A stretch of 19,129 nt of DNA from assembly GCA_025057695.1 (NCBI GenBank), contig JANWVB010000016.1:1-19129 (forward strand), read 5' to 3'. Within the stretch, counting starts at the first letter, position 1; each line of letters starts with the position of its first letter. A program made the translations under genes and the position numbers. Of the stretch, positions 8,672-16,843 are shown piece after piece. The notes under the pieces are model-generated. The model was not told the origin of the DNA. It saw only the letters and a program-made list of their open reading frames with translations, and did no database searches. This DNA is from Patescibacteria group bacterium (GTDB lineage: Bacteria; Patescibacteriota; Microgenomatia; UBA8517).

Positions 8672-9916
8672 ATGGGAAAAGAAGATTTGATTTACACAAA
8701 ACAAGTTGAACAATTTGCAGAATATAAAATCTCTGAAAGACTTGTTCATGGTTCTTTGGGTGAAGCATTGGAAAATTGTTTTGATGATCGAGAGTTTGTT
8801 GAGTGGTGCCAGTTAAGAAATTTGAGGGATCTTGTTGAAAGAGCAGAATTTGAACACTCAGGCACACTTTCATTAAAAACATTAAAAAGAAGTGGTTTGC
8901 CCACTTACGGTGAGGCTTATCGGCAGGCGTTAGAATTTGTTTTTGGTGGTAGAGATAAAATTCCACACTTGCAAGCTAGTGATGAAATTGTTCCCCCTAG
9001 GACTAGGAGAGGTTGTTTGCCACTTCTTGTGAAGCCAGGAGTATATTATGGAAATGAAGTATTGTCACGTCTGGTATGGGATGGCAAACAAGAACTGTTT
9101 TTCTATAAATATGAAGAAGGTGGTGTAAGCAATCGATTTTATCTGTCTCCTGATGTTAGATTTGACATTTATGGTGTACCGATGGGTAGAGTTGAAGTTT
9201 ATAAGTTGGTTGAAGACCCCAGGGAACGAGCCGATGCTAGCATAAAGTATTTTCCGTATGAACCAGAGCTTCCTGATAATCTCAGAGAAAGGACAGGTGC
9301 CAGAGTAGAGTTTCAAGTAAGTGAAGACGGAAAATTGATTACCACGCAAGTAATTGCGCCAATTATGAATGCAGGCAGAAAAGAAGCCGATGAGGTAGTT
9401 TTTTGGGGTCTTACTGAAAGAGAGGGTAAAGGTAAAACAGTAGTTTTGAATGCTTTATATCCTGAATTTTTGTTTGTTCGAACAGAAAAAAAATCACCTT
9501 TTGCCAATAATCCAGATAGGCCTGTTATATATGTGCCATGCAATTTCCCAGCGAATCGCAAAGGTTTAGTAGAAATTGGCGAGGTATTTGCGGAAATTGA
9601 TATGTTTTATGAGAAGCTTGAGGAAGGCGCCAGAGCTTTTTCGGAATATTGGGAAAATCAATCTGTCCTTGCCCGCCTTGCCACGGGCAATATAGGGCGT
9701 AGAGCGCTTTCTGTGGCATCAGTCGCAGGTCTTTTAAATACCGTGGCATCTGAAGATGAATTTGTGAGATGGTTTTCGGGCGCTGTGACTTTTGCAACAG
9801 GTTCTATTTTGGTTACAGGACTCAGAAAGTATGGTCATGAATATCTAAACATATTGCAAGAAAGACGCGCCAGAGGAAAAGCGTTTGTTGATGAGTTAAT
9901 GAAACAATTGCCATAA
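8672..9916 (+). CDS. Unknown protein, paralog 3 of a three-gene tandem family
   Basis: 414 aa from the ATG at 8672. An in-frame TTG at 8657 would add five residues, but ATG is preferred and neither has a Shine-Dalgarno site. The family is not recognised. Shared blocks with the two upstream genes are GSLGEALENC at residues 27-36, WDGKQELFFYKY then RFYLSP at about 136-160, YGVPMGRVEVYKL at 167-179, IKYFPYEPELPDN at 191-203, and VPCNFPANRKGLVEIGEVF at 288-306 followed by a helix. It differs in carrying an additional C-terminal region (about 340-390) rich in Ala, Gly, Val and Leu. This region could be a membrane-interacting helical hairpin and ends in a basic helical tail. The gene converges with the 110-aa gene, with only 41 bp between them. 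The coding call is firm; the function is unknown. Confidence 0.85.
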   Translation: MGKEDLIYTKQVEQFAEYKISERLVHGSLGEALENCFDDREFVEWCQLRNLRDLVERAEFEHSGTLSLKTLKRSGLPTYGEAYRQALEFVFGGRDKIPHLQASDEIVPPRTRRGCLPLLVKPGVYYGNEVLSRLVWDGKQELFFYKYEEGGVSNRFYLSPDVRFDIYGVPMGRVEVYKLVEDPRERADASIKYFPYEPELPDNLRERTGARVEFQVSEDGKLITTQVIAPIMNAGRKEADEVVFWGLTEREGKGKTVVLNALYPEFLFVRTEKKSPFANNPDRPVIYVPCNFPANRKGLVEIGEVFAEIDMFYEKLEEGARAFSEYWENQSVLARLATGNIGRRALSVASVAGLLNTVASEDEFVRWFSGAVTFATGSILVTGLRKYGHEYLNILQERRARGKAFVDELMKQLP

Positions 9917-9957
9917 AGTCTGTTTTTTCAGTGAAAATTTGGTTTATTTTTGAGAGT

Positions 9958-10290
9958 TTAATCCCGATTTATTGCTATCTTGTAGGCTTTATAGGCTTTT
10001 TGCAGAGCTTGAATAAATCTTGAGATTATACTATTAGGGTCCTCTTCTATCATCCCTGTTGTTTCTTGCCAAGCGTAGCGTAAAGAGTATATTGAGCTTA
10101 AGCCAAGTAATACATGAAAGACATCTTTGTTATCAATTTCTATGTTTTTAGACAATTGCCACAGAAAGAATGGGGACCAACATAAGATGAATCTGTTAGA
10201 AGCATGCTCTAGAAGTCTGTAGCAATCAGTTATTGCATCTATAATCCTTTCTTGCTTAGATATACCTCCACCTTGTTTTTCTGTGTTCAT
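9958..10290 (-). CDS. Small unknown protein with two hydrophobic stretches
   Basis: 110 aa, not recognised. Two hydrophobic stretches (residues about 33-46, FILCWSPFFLWQL, and 57-74, VFHVLLGLSSIYSL) suggest membrane association. The C-terminus is an amphipathic helix with DPNSIISRFIQALQKAYKAY. That C-terminal segment matches the end of a broken fragment at 11795-11941 on the same strand (13 of 26 aligned positions identical by eye). The match supports this frame as a real gene and shows that the family was duplicated here. The ATG at 10290 has no Shine-Dalgarno site. It lies downstream of the decayed gene on the same strand, after a 248-bp AT-rich gap in which I see no clear promoter. Function unknown. 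Confidence 0.6.
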   Translation of the reverse strand: MNTEKQGGGISKQERIIDAITDCYRLLEHASNRFILCWSPFFLWQLSKNIEIDNKDVFHVLLGLSSIYSLRYAWQETTGMIEEDPNSIISRFIQALQKAYKAYKIAINRD

Positions 10291-10538
10291 AATTATTTAC
10301 TTTTGTTTATATTTTGATTCTTATTTATTTTATTTTTTTAAATTTTTATTGCAATACTTTTTTTAATTAGAATAAAATTTGAGGTTTTAACAAAATTTTA
10401 ATTAGAAAACTATGAGCTTGTTTGTGTTCTAATGGTTTATGAAAAGAGGCTTTTGATAGTTGGTAGCGGAAATTTTAATTTCGCAATTTTCTTTTTTAGT
10501 TGTGTATAAGTTTTGACTGAATTTGTAGATTTGTAGTT

Positions 10539-11745
10539 TCAATTATTTTTGCTGGCTAAATATAAATTAACCAAATCTTCAATTTCTTTGTCATTTTCAA
10601 TGTTTACCCCAATTCTAGCAACATGCAAAGTTATGTTGTCTTTTGTGTTATCTTGTCGCAAAATTCCTGTTTTTATAAAACCAACCTGAAAATCAGGTTG
10701 AATTGTAATGCCTGGTGGTATTGTGGGGTTGTAGTCAACACTACCTTTAGGGACAATTTGTGGATTTCCATTTCTATCTCTTATAACTTTTGCAAAAAGA
10801 GTGCCGTCTTCGTACCTTCTTGGGACTACTTTTTCTGATCTGGAAGGTTGATATTTTTCTTCGTGATTAGTTGGTGACGGGAGGAATTTTTTATTTGATT
10901 TAGGATCATGAAGGTATTTATCAGCTAATTCTATTGCTTCTGTCATTGAGATTTTTCCCTGTCCTAGGTCAAAGATCTTGTCAGCTACTGCCAAAGTGAG
11001 AGATCTGCCTAAGGCTTCAATAAAGCATGTAGCAGTAGCACACAAACCCCCACCAGGAGCTCCCCGCCCTTGAGCGTCTAATCCTTCGGTATATACACCA
11101 TCTTTAAGCATTGCTCTGCATGCTTCAACAGGATTATTGTGTTTACTTAAGTAATCATTTTGTAGCTGTTTTAATTCTTGATCTGGAATTTTTATGCCTA
11201 TTGCTTCGATCATGGAGATGGGTCCTTCACTTGGCATTTTTTCTTCTAGATTGTTACCAGCGATAATAGTGTTTAAAATCTTTTCTGGATAGCTATTTAA
11301 CATTCTCACGATAGATGTTCCTTTTTTAGAATTTTCTATTAATTTAATTGCTGTATCTATATCAACAGTAAGAAGTAATTGCCCAACTTTTCCTTCTCGG
11401 TTTGGTTATCCCCAATGAACATAAGCGTTTGCCACTTTTAAGCTCACAGATCCTGCAGATGCAACCACCCTGTCTTTCTTGCGGTTTAATATGTTATTGT
11501 AATTTAAGTATATTCCGTCAATTCCTATTTCCATGTTTTCAAATTTCACTGGGGTATTATTCGTTTCTTCGTTGAGTCAAGTTATGTATTGGTTGTTGTT
11601 GCTTTTGGCAAAATTGAGACATTAGGATTATTTTTTTTCTAAGAATGTAAGTTGCTAATCCTGTGGCAGTAAAACTTGCACCTGATACTGCCGCACTTTT
11701 TATAAATCTGCTCCTACTTATTGTATTTGTTGGTTCAGTGTCCAT
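10539..11745 (-). pseudogene. Broken exported protein gene, VanW-like GGGLC motif
   Basis: Three open segments on the minus strand read as one protein of about 400 codons. The first runs from the ATG at 11745 to a stop at 11557 and begins with an export-signal-like sequence (SRSRFIKSAAVSGASF, then a hydrophobic stretch). It resembles a Tat signal but has RSR rather than RR. A net frameshift within about 11560-11576 leads into a second segment (for example KFENMEIGIDGIYLNYN). This continues to an in-frame TAA at 11406-11408, after AYVHWG. Coding-like sequence resumes at once (GKVGQLLLTVDIDTAIKLIE) and runs to 10539. The longest intact remnant, 256 aa from a GTG at 11309, has APGGGLCATATCFIEALG. 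This resembles the GGGxC(Q)xxT core of VanW-family proteins, which act at the cell wall. The VanW link is tentative; the disruption is seen directly. A sequencing or assembly error is an alternative. Confidence 0.6.
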
Positions 11746-11794
11746 GAAAGACTGATTAAATTTGCTTGTTTATCACTGTTTAAAAGTGCCAATT

Positions 11795-11941
11795 TTAACC
11801 TTTGTGTTTATTATTTACTAGCTCATAAGCTTCGCAAGCCTTGTCTAGCGCTTTTACAAAGTCTGAGATAATGCAATCTGGGTCTTGTCGTTTTTTCTGA
11901 ATGTTTTTCTGCTATTCTCTTGATTCTATTTCGTTACTCAT
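11795..11941 (-). pseudogene. Remnant related to the 110-aa gene, with in-frame stop
   Basis: Reading from ATG 11941, the frame gives MSNEIESRE, then TAG at 11912-11914, then continues with DPDCIISDFVKALDKACEAY to a TAA at 11795-11797. The latter part aligns without gaps to the C-terminus of the 110-aa protein (DPNSIISRFIQALQKAYKAY). The hydrophobic middle of that protein is absent here. I read this as a truncated, inactivated duplicate. It lies 49 bp upstream of the broken exported-protein gene on the same strand. A short functional ORF starting after the TAG cannot be excluded, but I see no good start codon for one. Confidence 0.55.
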
Positions 11942-12062
11942 TTTGACTTTTAGTCTATCAAAAGATTTTCTGCTTTTAATATATCAAAAAATATTCTATC
12001 TCTAAAAATAGTTTTTACTTTCTTACTTTTTTTATGTTTTACCGATTTATTTAGTAAATTTT

Positions 12063-12071
12063 TGCTATAAT
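12063..12071 (+). promoter_or_regulatory. Extended -10 promoter for tRNA-Ile
   Basis: TGC-TATAAT (12063-12071) is an extended -10 element with a perfect hexamer. The predicted start near 12078 lies about 16 nt before the tRNA. No good -35 hexamer is seen at normal spacing, as expected for extended -10 promoters. Confidence 0.55.
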
Positions 12072-12093
12072 TAGGTGTTAAATTTTTTGTTGC

Positions 12094-12166
12094 GGGCACG
12101 TGGCTCAGTGGTTAGAGCGCCAAACTGATAATTTGGAGGTCCCAAGTTCGATTCTTGGCGTGCCCA
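12094..12166 (+). tRNA. tRNA-Ile (GAU)
   Basis: Full cloverleaf. The acceptor GGGCACG (12094-12100) pairs with CGTGCCC (12159-12165), with discriminator A at 12166. The anticodon stem CCAAA/TTTGG encloses the loop CTGATAA with anticodon GAT at 12127-12129. The T-arm contains GTTCGATTC. No CCA is encoded, so the tail must be added after transcription. This is one of the two tRNAs usually found between 16S and 23S genes. Confidence 0.95.
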
Positions 12167-12329
12167 CAATCAAAAAAATGCCGGATTATTAAGGTAACCT
12201 AAACTATAGCTATTTTAGTCTTGTACATTTATTAATTTTGAATTATTGCATTTGTATTATGGAACTTGTGGTTCTTTTTTGTGTTAATAATTTGACTAAT
12301 TTTCAAGATAATTCCTAGAACAAGAAGAC

Positions 12330-12800
12330 ATGTGCGAATGTGGTAATCGATATTGTGTAGTTGAAAATAAAATTACTAAGATAAACTATTCCGATTTGAC
12401 CAAAAACTTATTATGCATTTTGACTTTTTCATCTCTTGCATTGTATTTGAAATTTTTTGAAGCAAGTGATGATACTAGACACTTGTTGCCAGCTTTTATG
12501 CAAGGCAAACTTCTAGACATAATGGCTGGGCCTTTTTATGCATCAATATCTAAAGCGATCCTTAAATCCAAAGATAAAACCTCTTTTTCTTTAGGATTCA
12601 TTGCGCCAAGTTTAATTGAGTGTCTTCAAGGATCTGGGATTTTACCAAATACAACTTTTGATCCTAGCGATTTTGTTGCCTATTTTGCCGGTGCTTGTCT
12701 TTGGTTGATTTTTGAGAAAATGGCAAAATATTTACATGATTCTGGTACAACATTGCCTGTTTATAGATGTTTAGGAATAAGGCATATGGAATATGACTAG
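12330..12800 (+). CDS. VanZ-like small membrane protein
   Basis: 156 aa. It has about four hydrophobic segments (residues about 26-44, 63-78, 87-100 and 115-130). The region IAPSLIECLQGSGILPNTTF followed by DPSDFVAYFAGACLW resembles the VanZ-like pattern ExxQ...D..D...N..G. The matching residues are E97, Q100, D111, D114 and G121; Tyr118 replaces the usual Asn. VanZ-family proteins are small integral membrane proteins; VanZ itself is linked to teicoplanin resistance, and most relatives have no known role. The N-terminus has three Cys within nine residues (MCECGNRYC), which is unusual. The ATG at 12330 lacks a Shine-Dalgarno site. The gene sits between tRNA-Ile and tRNA-Ala, where only a spacer would be expected. 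The membrane protein call is good; the family call is moderate. Confidence 0.6.
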   Translation: MCECGNRYCVVENKITKINYSDLTKNLLCILTFSSLALYLKFFEASDDTRHLLPAFMQGKLLDIMAGPFYASISKAILKSKDKTSFSLGFIAPSLIECLQGSGILPNTTFDPSDFVAYFAGACLWLIFEKMAKYLHDSGTTLPVYRCLGIRHMEYD

Positions 12801-12904
12801 ACCAGTTTTCTTTGAATTGTTTTTTTATAGTTTCTCATTCTTTGATTCTGTAATTTTTTATGCTTATTAATTTATGACTGACTACTTTGGTGTCTTTTAC
12901 CTTC

Positions 12905-12933
12905 TTGACTAGATGATTGGGATAGCGTATACT
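12905..12933 (+). promoter_or_regulatory. Near-consensus sigma70 promoter upstream of tRNA-Ala/23S
   Basis: TTGACT (12905-12910) and TATACT (12928-12933) are separated by exactly 17 bp, the best promoter match in the window. The predicted start is near 12940. The next gene downstream is tRNA-Ala at 13204, followed by 23S and 5S, so this could be the rRNA operon promoter. A small RNA from this site is another possibility. Confidence 0.6.
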
Positions 12934-12942
12934 AGCAAGTGC

Positions 12943-12976
12943 CAAGTAGAGCTTAAAGTTCTGCTTGAAGTTTTTT
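12943..12976 (+). terminator. Hairpin plus T-run just after a promoter, attenuator-like
   Basis: A 10-bp stem (12943-12952 with 12958-12967, including a few G-T pairs) with a TTAAA loop is followed by T6 at 12971-12976. It sits only a few bases after the predicted +1 of the promoter at 12905-12933, so it could attenuate that transcript. It could also end transcription from the VanZ-like gene 143 bp upstream. Confidence 0.45.
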
Positions 12977-13203
12977 GTAAGATAAATGAAATCTTTTTGC
13001 CAAATAAAAAAATTAATGTTTATTTTCTGTTTCCTTTAATTTCGTAAGTTTATATATCTTGCTGATAACTTCAAGCTTTCTTTAGGCTTCTAAGGTTTAC
13101 TATTTTTTGCACCTTTATTTTTGTTTTGAAATTGTGTGCGCAATTTAAAAACAAGAAACGACCAAGCATGACACTTAATGCGGAGTCCGTTTCGGTTTGA
13201 TGC

Positions 13204-13277
13204 GGGCCCGCAGTTTAACTGGCTTGAACACCTCATTTGCAATGAGGAGGTAGAGGGTTCGAGTCCCTTCGGGTCCA
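13204..13277 (+). tRNA. tRNA-Ala (UGC)
   Basis: The acceptor GGGCCCG (13204-13210) pairs with CGGGTCC (13270-13276, one G-T pair), with discriminator A at 13277. The anticodon stem CCTCA/TGAGG encloses TTTGCAA with anticodon TGC at 13238-13240. The T-arm contains GGTTCGAGTCC. No CCA is encoded. It lies about 410 bp upstream of the 23S, as in a canonical rRNA spacer. Confidence 0.95.
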
Positions 13278-13424
13278 CATGCTTGTTCTTGGCTTGTTTT
13301 TTGGTTGATAGTTATGTTTTTTTGAGGCTTTGACTTTTTAACTTGTTGTTTTAATTTTCACTTGCCAATCTTTTACAGAAATTAAAAAAATAAACAAATT
13401 GCGCTTACGAATTTTTAGCTTTTT

Positions 13425-13494
13425 GGCAGTTAACATCTGGCAGTTAGTTTTTTGTCTTTGCGCAATCTTTACTAACTGCTAAATGCTAACTACC
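13425..13494 (+). repeat. Long imperfect hairpin A in the 23S spacer
   Basis: The arms 13425-13447 and 13472-13494 are 23 nt each and pair at all but three positions, with one G-U. The loop is 24 nt and T-rich. The left arm itself contains a direct repeat of TGGCAGTTA (13424-13432 and 13438-13446). As RNA this would be a double-stranded, RNase III-like substrate. Confidence 0.75.
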
Positions 13495-13515
13495 AAATTT
13501 TATAGTATTTGCACT

Positions 13516-13545
13516 TTGACATCCTGAAGAGAAAGGCCGTGTATA
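13516..13545 (+). promoter_or_regulatory. Candidate promoter directly upstream of 23S
   Basis: TTGACA, a perfect -35 (13516-13521), is followed after 18 bp by TGTATA (13540-13545), part of GTGTATAAAA. Transcription would start near 13552 and read hairpin B and 23S. This would allow 23S-5S expression without tRNA-Ala. Confidence 0.45.
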
Positions 13546-13570
13546 AAAAACACGAAGAGTATAAGCTTAT

Positions 13571-13682
13571 CCTTTTATGCAAAGCGCTTAGCTAATAGCA
13601 GGCTTTTGTAGCTTTTTGGCGTAATTTGTTCGTTAAAAATTTATTAGGAGTTATGCTGTTAGCTGATCGCTTTGCATAAAGG
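13571..13682 (+). repeat. Very long hairpin B abutting the 23S 5' end
   Basis: The arm 13571-13600 pairs with 13654-13682. It forms about 28 base pairs with one bulged T, one mismatch and two G-U pairs, and encloses a 53-nt loop. It includes TTATGCAAAGCG and its complement. The base of the stem lies about 8 nt before mature 23S, so it likely takes part in 5' processing. Confidence 0.8.
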
Positions 13683-13988
13683 AGAAAGAAGATTTGATAC
13701 TAACGCAGACAGAGGATGCCTTGGCTATGTTTACCGAAGAAGGACGCACATAGCGGCGATACTCGTCGGGAAGGAGCTAAGATCCATTGATCCGGCGGTG
13801 TCCGAATGGGGGAACCCGCTGCATTTCATCATGCAGCGCCCTTTTGCCAAACAATTTTCCTTTTGGAAAATTGATAACAAAAGTGGCGGGAACTCGGGGA
13901 ACTGAAACATCTAAGTACCCGAAGGAAGAGAAATCAAGCGAGATTGCCTAAGTAGCAGAGAGCGAAACGGCAAGAGCCTAAACCACGT

Positions 13989-14074
13989 GCGTAGCATGCA
14001 GGTAATAAATCAATAAGTTTTGTTATGATAAATTTTGATGACTTAATTTATTGATTGTTGCTTGCCTGCTACGC
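13989..14074 (+). other. AT-rich helix expansion in 23S domain I
   Basis: GCGTAGC (13989-13995) pairs with GCTACGC (14068-14074). AT-rich inner arms (AATCAATAA with TTATTGATT) extend the stem to about 30 bp. It lies in the part of domain I that corresponds roughly to E. coli positions 270-370. The pairing shows a real elongated rRNA helix rather than an insertion that breaks the fold. Confidence 0.7.
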
Positions 14075-14262
14075 AGGTGGGGTTGCAGGACTTCCATAAC
14101 GCGAGCTTAATTTATAGGAGAACAATTTGGAATAGTTGACCATAGAGAGTGAAAGTCTCGTATCCGAAATGAATTAAGTCGCAGGAAGTATCCTAAGTAC
14201 TACGGTGCATCCACACCGTGGGAATCTGGGGGAACCATCCTCCAAGGCTAAATATAAACATA

Positions 14263-14304
<42 letters not shown>

Positions 14305-14360
14305 GAGCGGGACGCTCAGTGAAATAGAACCTGAAACTGTCTGCGGACAATCCGATAGAG

Positions 14361-14452
14361 CTATGTACAGCATAAAGAACCTAAGTGAAAAATTATTTTT
14401 CTTAAATATTTATTTTGCTTTTTTAAATTTAGGTTTTCTACGCTGTACATAG
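14361..14452 (+). other. AT-rich helix expansion in 23S near helix 25
   Basis: CTATGTACAGC (14361-14371) pairs exactly with GCTGTACATAG (14442-14452). An inner AACCTAA/TTAGGTT pairing (14378-14384 with 14429-14435) encloses a very AT-rich tip. By flanking sequence this corresponds to helix 25 (about E. coli 530-560), a known variable site. The 11-bp closing stem is GC-mixed while the interior is almost all A/T. Confidence 0.7.
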
Positions 14453-14951
14453 TGATATCGTGCCTATTGAAGAATGAGCCGGCGAGTTGCCATTTGCTGT
14501 ATGTCTAAGCCCGTTTAAATGGGCGGAGGCGTAAGCGAAAGCGAGTCTTAAAAGGCGATTAATTACAGCACGTGGCAGACCCGAAACCGGGTGATCTAAC
14601 CATGAGCAGGGTGAAATTCGTAGAAATACGAATGGAGGCCCGAACCGGTACATGTTGCAATATGTTCGGATGACTTGTGGTTAGGGGTAAAATGCCAACC
14701 GAACCCGGAGATAGCTGGTTCTCCCCGAAAGGCGTATAGGCGCCGTGGCTATGTTAAACTATATGGCGGTAGAGCTACTGGATGGGTGGGCGAGAGGCAA
14801 CTTGAGTTCATTCAACCAAACTCCGAATAGCTATATAGTATGCGTAGCTAGACAGTCTTATCGGGCTAAGCTGATAAGACGAGAAGGAAAGAACCTTGAC
14901 TCTCGGTTAAGGCCTCTAAATTCATCTTAAGTTTCAAAGGAAGTTTTTTCT

Positions 14952-14991
<40 letters not shown>

Positions 14992-15877
14992 TAAAGATAG
15001 CGTAACAGCTCACTGGTCGAATGAGAAAAAGCGCCCAAAATGTATCGAGGATAAAGATGATGCCGAAGCTGGAGATTTTTGCCTTTTTGGCAGAAGTGGT
15101 AGGGGAGCGTTCTTATTGCGGTGAAGTTAGTTTGTAAAAACTGATGGAGCGATAAGAAGTGAGAATGCCGGCTTGAGTAGCGCACTAGATGGGTGAGAAT
15201 CCCATCCGCCGAATACCCAAGGTTTCCGTCGGAAGGTTCGTCCTCGACGGGTTAGTCGGTACCTAAGGTGAGGCCGTAATGGCGTAGCTGATGGACATGC
15301 AGTTAATATTCTGCAACTTGTTGTAAATCGTTGCGTTGCAAAACGCACGCTTTTAGCGTTTAGCTGGGGACTGACTGGATGAGATAGCAAAGGCCCTTGC
15401 AGTGAATGAGGGTGTAAACTGTTAGGAAGTGAAAATTGGAAAATCCGTTTTTGCGTTTATCTAAGCAGTGATGCAAAATCCATTGAGAGATGGGTGATCT
15501 TTGTATATTTTGTCTACAAGAAAAGGTTCGCAGTGAGATTTACAGCAAGCCGTACCGCAAACCGACACTGGTGGGTTGGTGTCAGAGCACTAAGGCGAGC
15601 GAGAGAAAGAGGTTTAAGGAACTCGGCAAATTAGCTGGACGTAACTTAGGGAGATGTCCTGTCTGCGTTTTGCGCAGATCTCAGCAAAAGATTGCTTGCC
15701 GACTGTTTATCAAAAACACAGGTCCGTGCAAACTCGAAAGAGGATGTATACGGGCTGACGCCTGCCCAGTGCCGGTAAGTTAAGCGGAGAAGTTTGCATT
15801 CATTTTTGGATGCAATGCTTTGAAGTTAAGCTCCGGTAAACGGCAGCAGTAACTATAACTGTTCTACGGTAGCGAAG

Positions 15878-15915
<38 letters not shown>

Positions 15916-16415
15916 CACGAGCAAGCAACTGTCTTAAACCTTTACTCGGCGAAATAGCGTTGGCTGTGAAGACGCGGCCTAATTCCACCTGGACAAAAAG
16001 ACCCCGTGGAGCTTTACTACAACTTGACATTGATTTGCGCGAGCCAATTGTTTAGCGTAGGAGGGAGCGTAAGCGATCCTGAAACACCTCCCTTTGGAGC
16101 GTGGCAGATCTTACTTAAGAAGCCTGGAGACGGCTTCAAGGAAAGTGTTAGGCGGGTAGTTTTACTGGGGCGGTACCCTGTCAAAAAGTAACACAGGGAC
16201 ACAAAGGTCGGCTTTGCATGGATGGACATCATGCGTCAATGTGTAAAGGCGTAAGCCGGCTTGACTGCGACAGAGACGTCTGAAGCAGGTACGAAAGTAG
16301 GTCTTAGTGATCTTCCGATGATCTATGGGTGATCACGGAACTTAATGGATAAAAGCTACCCCGGGGATAACAGAGTAGTCGCGCCCGAGAGTCCATATCG
16401 ACGGCGCGGGTCGCT

Positions 16416-16448
<33 letters not shown>

Positions 16449-16843
16449 GAGAAGGTCCCAAGGGTCGGTCTGTTCGCCCGTTAAAGCGGTACGTGAGCTG
16501 GGTTCAGAACGTCGCGAGACAGTTCGGACTCTATCCGGTGGAATCGTAGAATCTTGAAGGGAGCTGGCCACAGTACGAGAGGACCTGGCTGGGGGAACCC
16601 CTGGTGTGCCGGTTGTGATGTCAGTCGCAACGCCGGGTAGCTACGTTCCCAAGGGATAACTGCTGAAAGCATCTAAGCAGGAAGCCCACCCTAAGATTAG
16701 GATTCGTTCTTGCCTGTGAAGGCAAGTGAAGACCCCTGGCAGAATACCAGGTTGTTCGGCCGGCAGTAGAAGCGCCTTTAAAGCGTTAAGCTTACCGGTC
16801 CCGAATTGGTCAATTCAAATCTTTCTTTCTTCTTAACTTATTA

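Larger units (their letters stand above)
12801..13203 (+). other. Gene-free AT-rich stretch upstream of tRNA-Ala
   Basis: About 400 bp without a credible coding frame. It holds a near-consensus promoter (12905-12933), a hairpin with a T-run just after it (12943-12976), and a small palindrome AAATTG/CAATTT (13129-13146). I see nothing else. The minus-strand frame covering 13090-13278 is an artefact antisense to the tRNA. Confidence 0.6.
13278..13689 (+). other. Spacer and leader between tRNA-Ala and 23S
   Basis: No coding potential. In order it contains an AT-rich run, a long imperfect hairpin (13425-13494), a promoter-like element (13516-13545), and a second long hairpin (13571-13682) that ends 8 nt before the estimated 5' end of mature 23S. 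It functions as spacer, promoter and pre-rRNA leader. Confidence 0.7.

Noticed and set aside
11406..11408. Recoding of the in-frame TAA as a sense codon
   Set aside because: Other genes here stop at TAA, TAG and TGA, and the same locus also has a frameshift, so gene decay is simpler than an altered code.
13090..13278. Minus-strand frame beginning MDPKGLEPSTSSLQM
   Set aside because: It is antisense to tRNA-Ala. Frames of this kind are a well-known artefact of the tRNA sequence read backwards.
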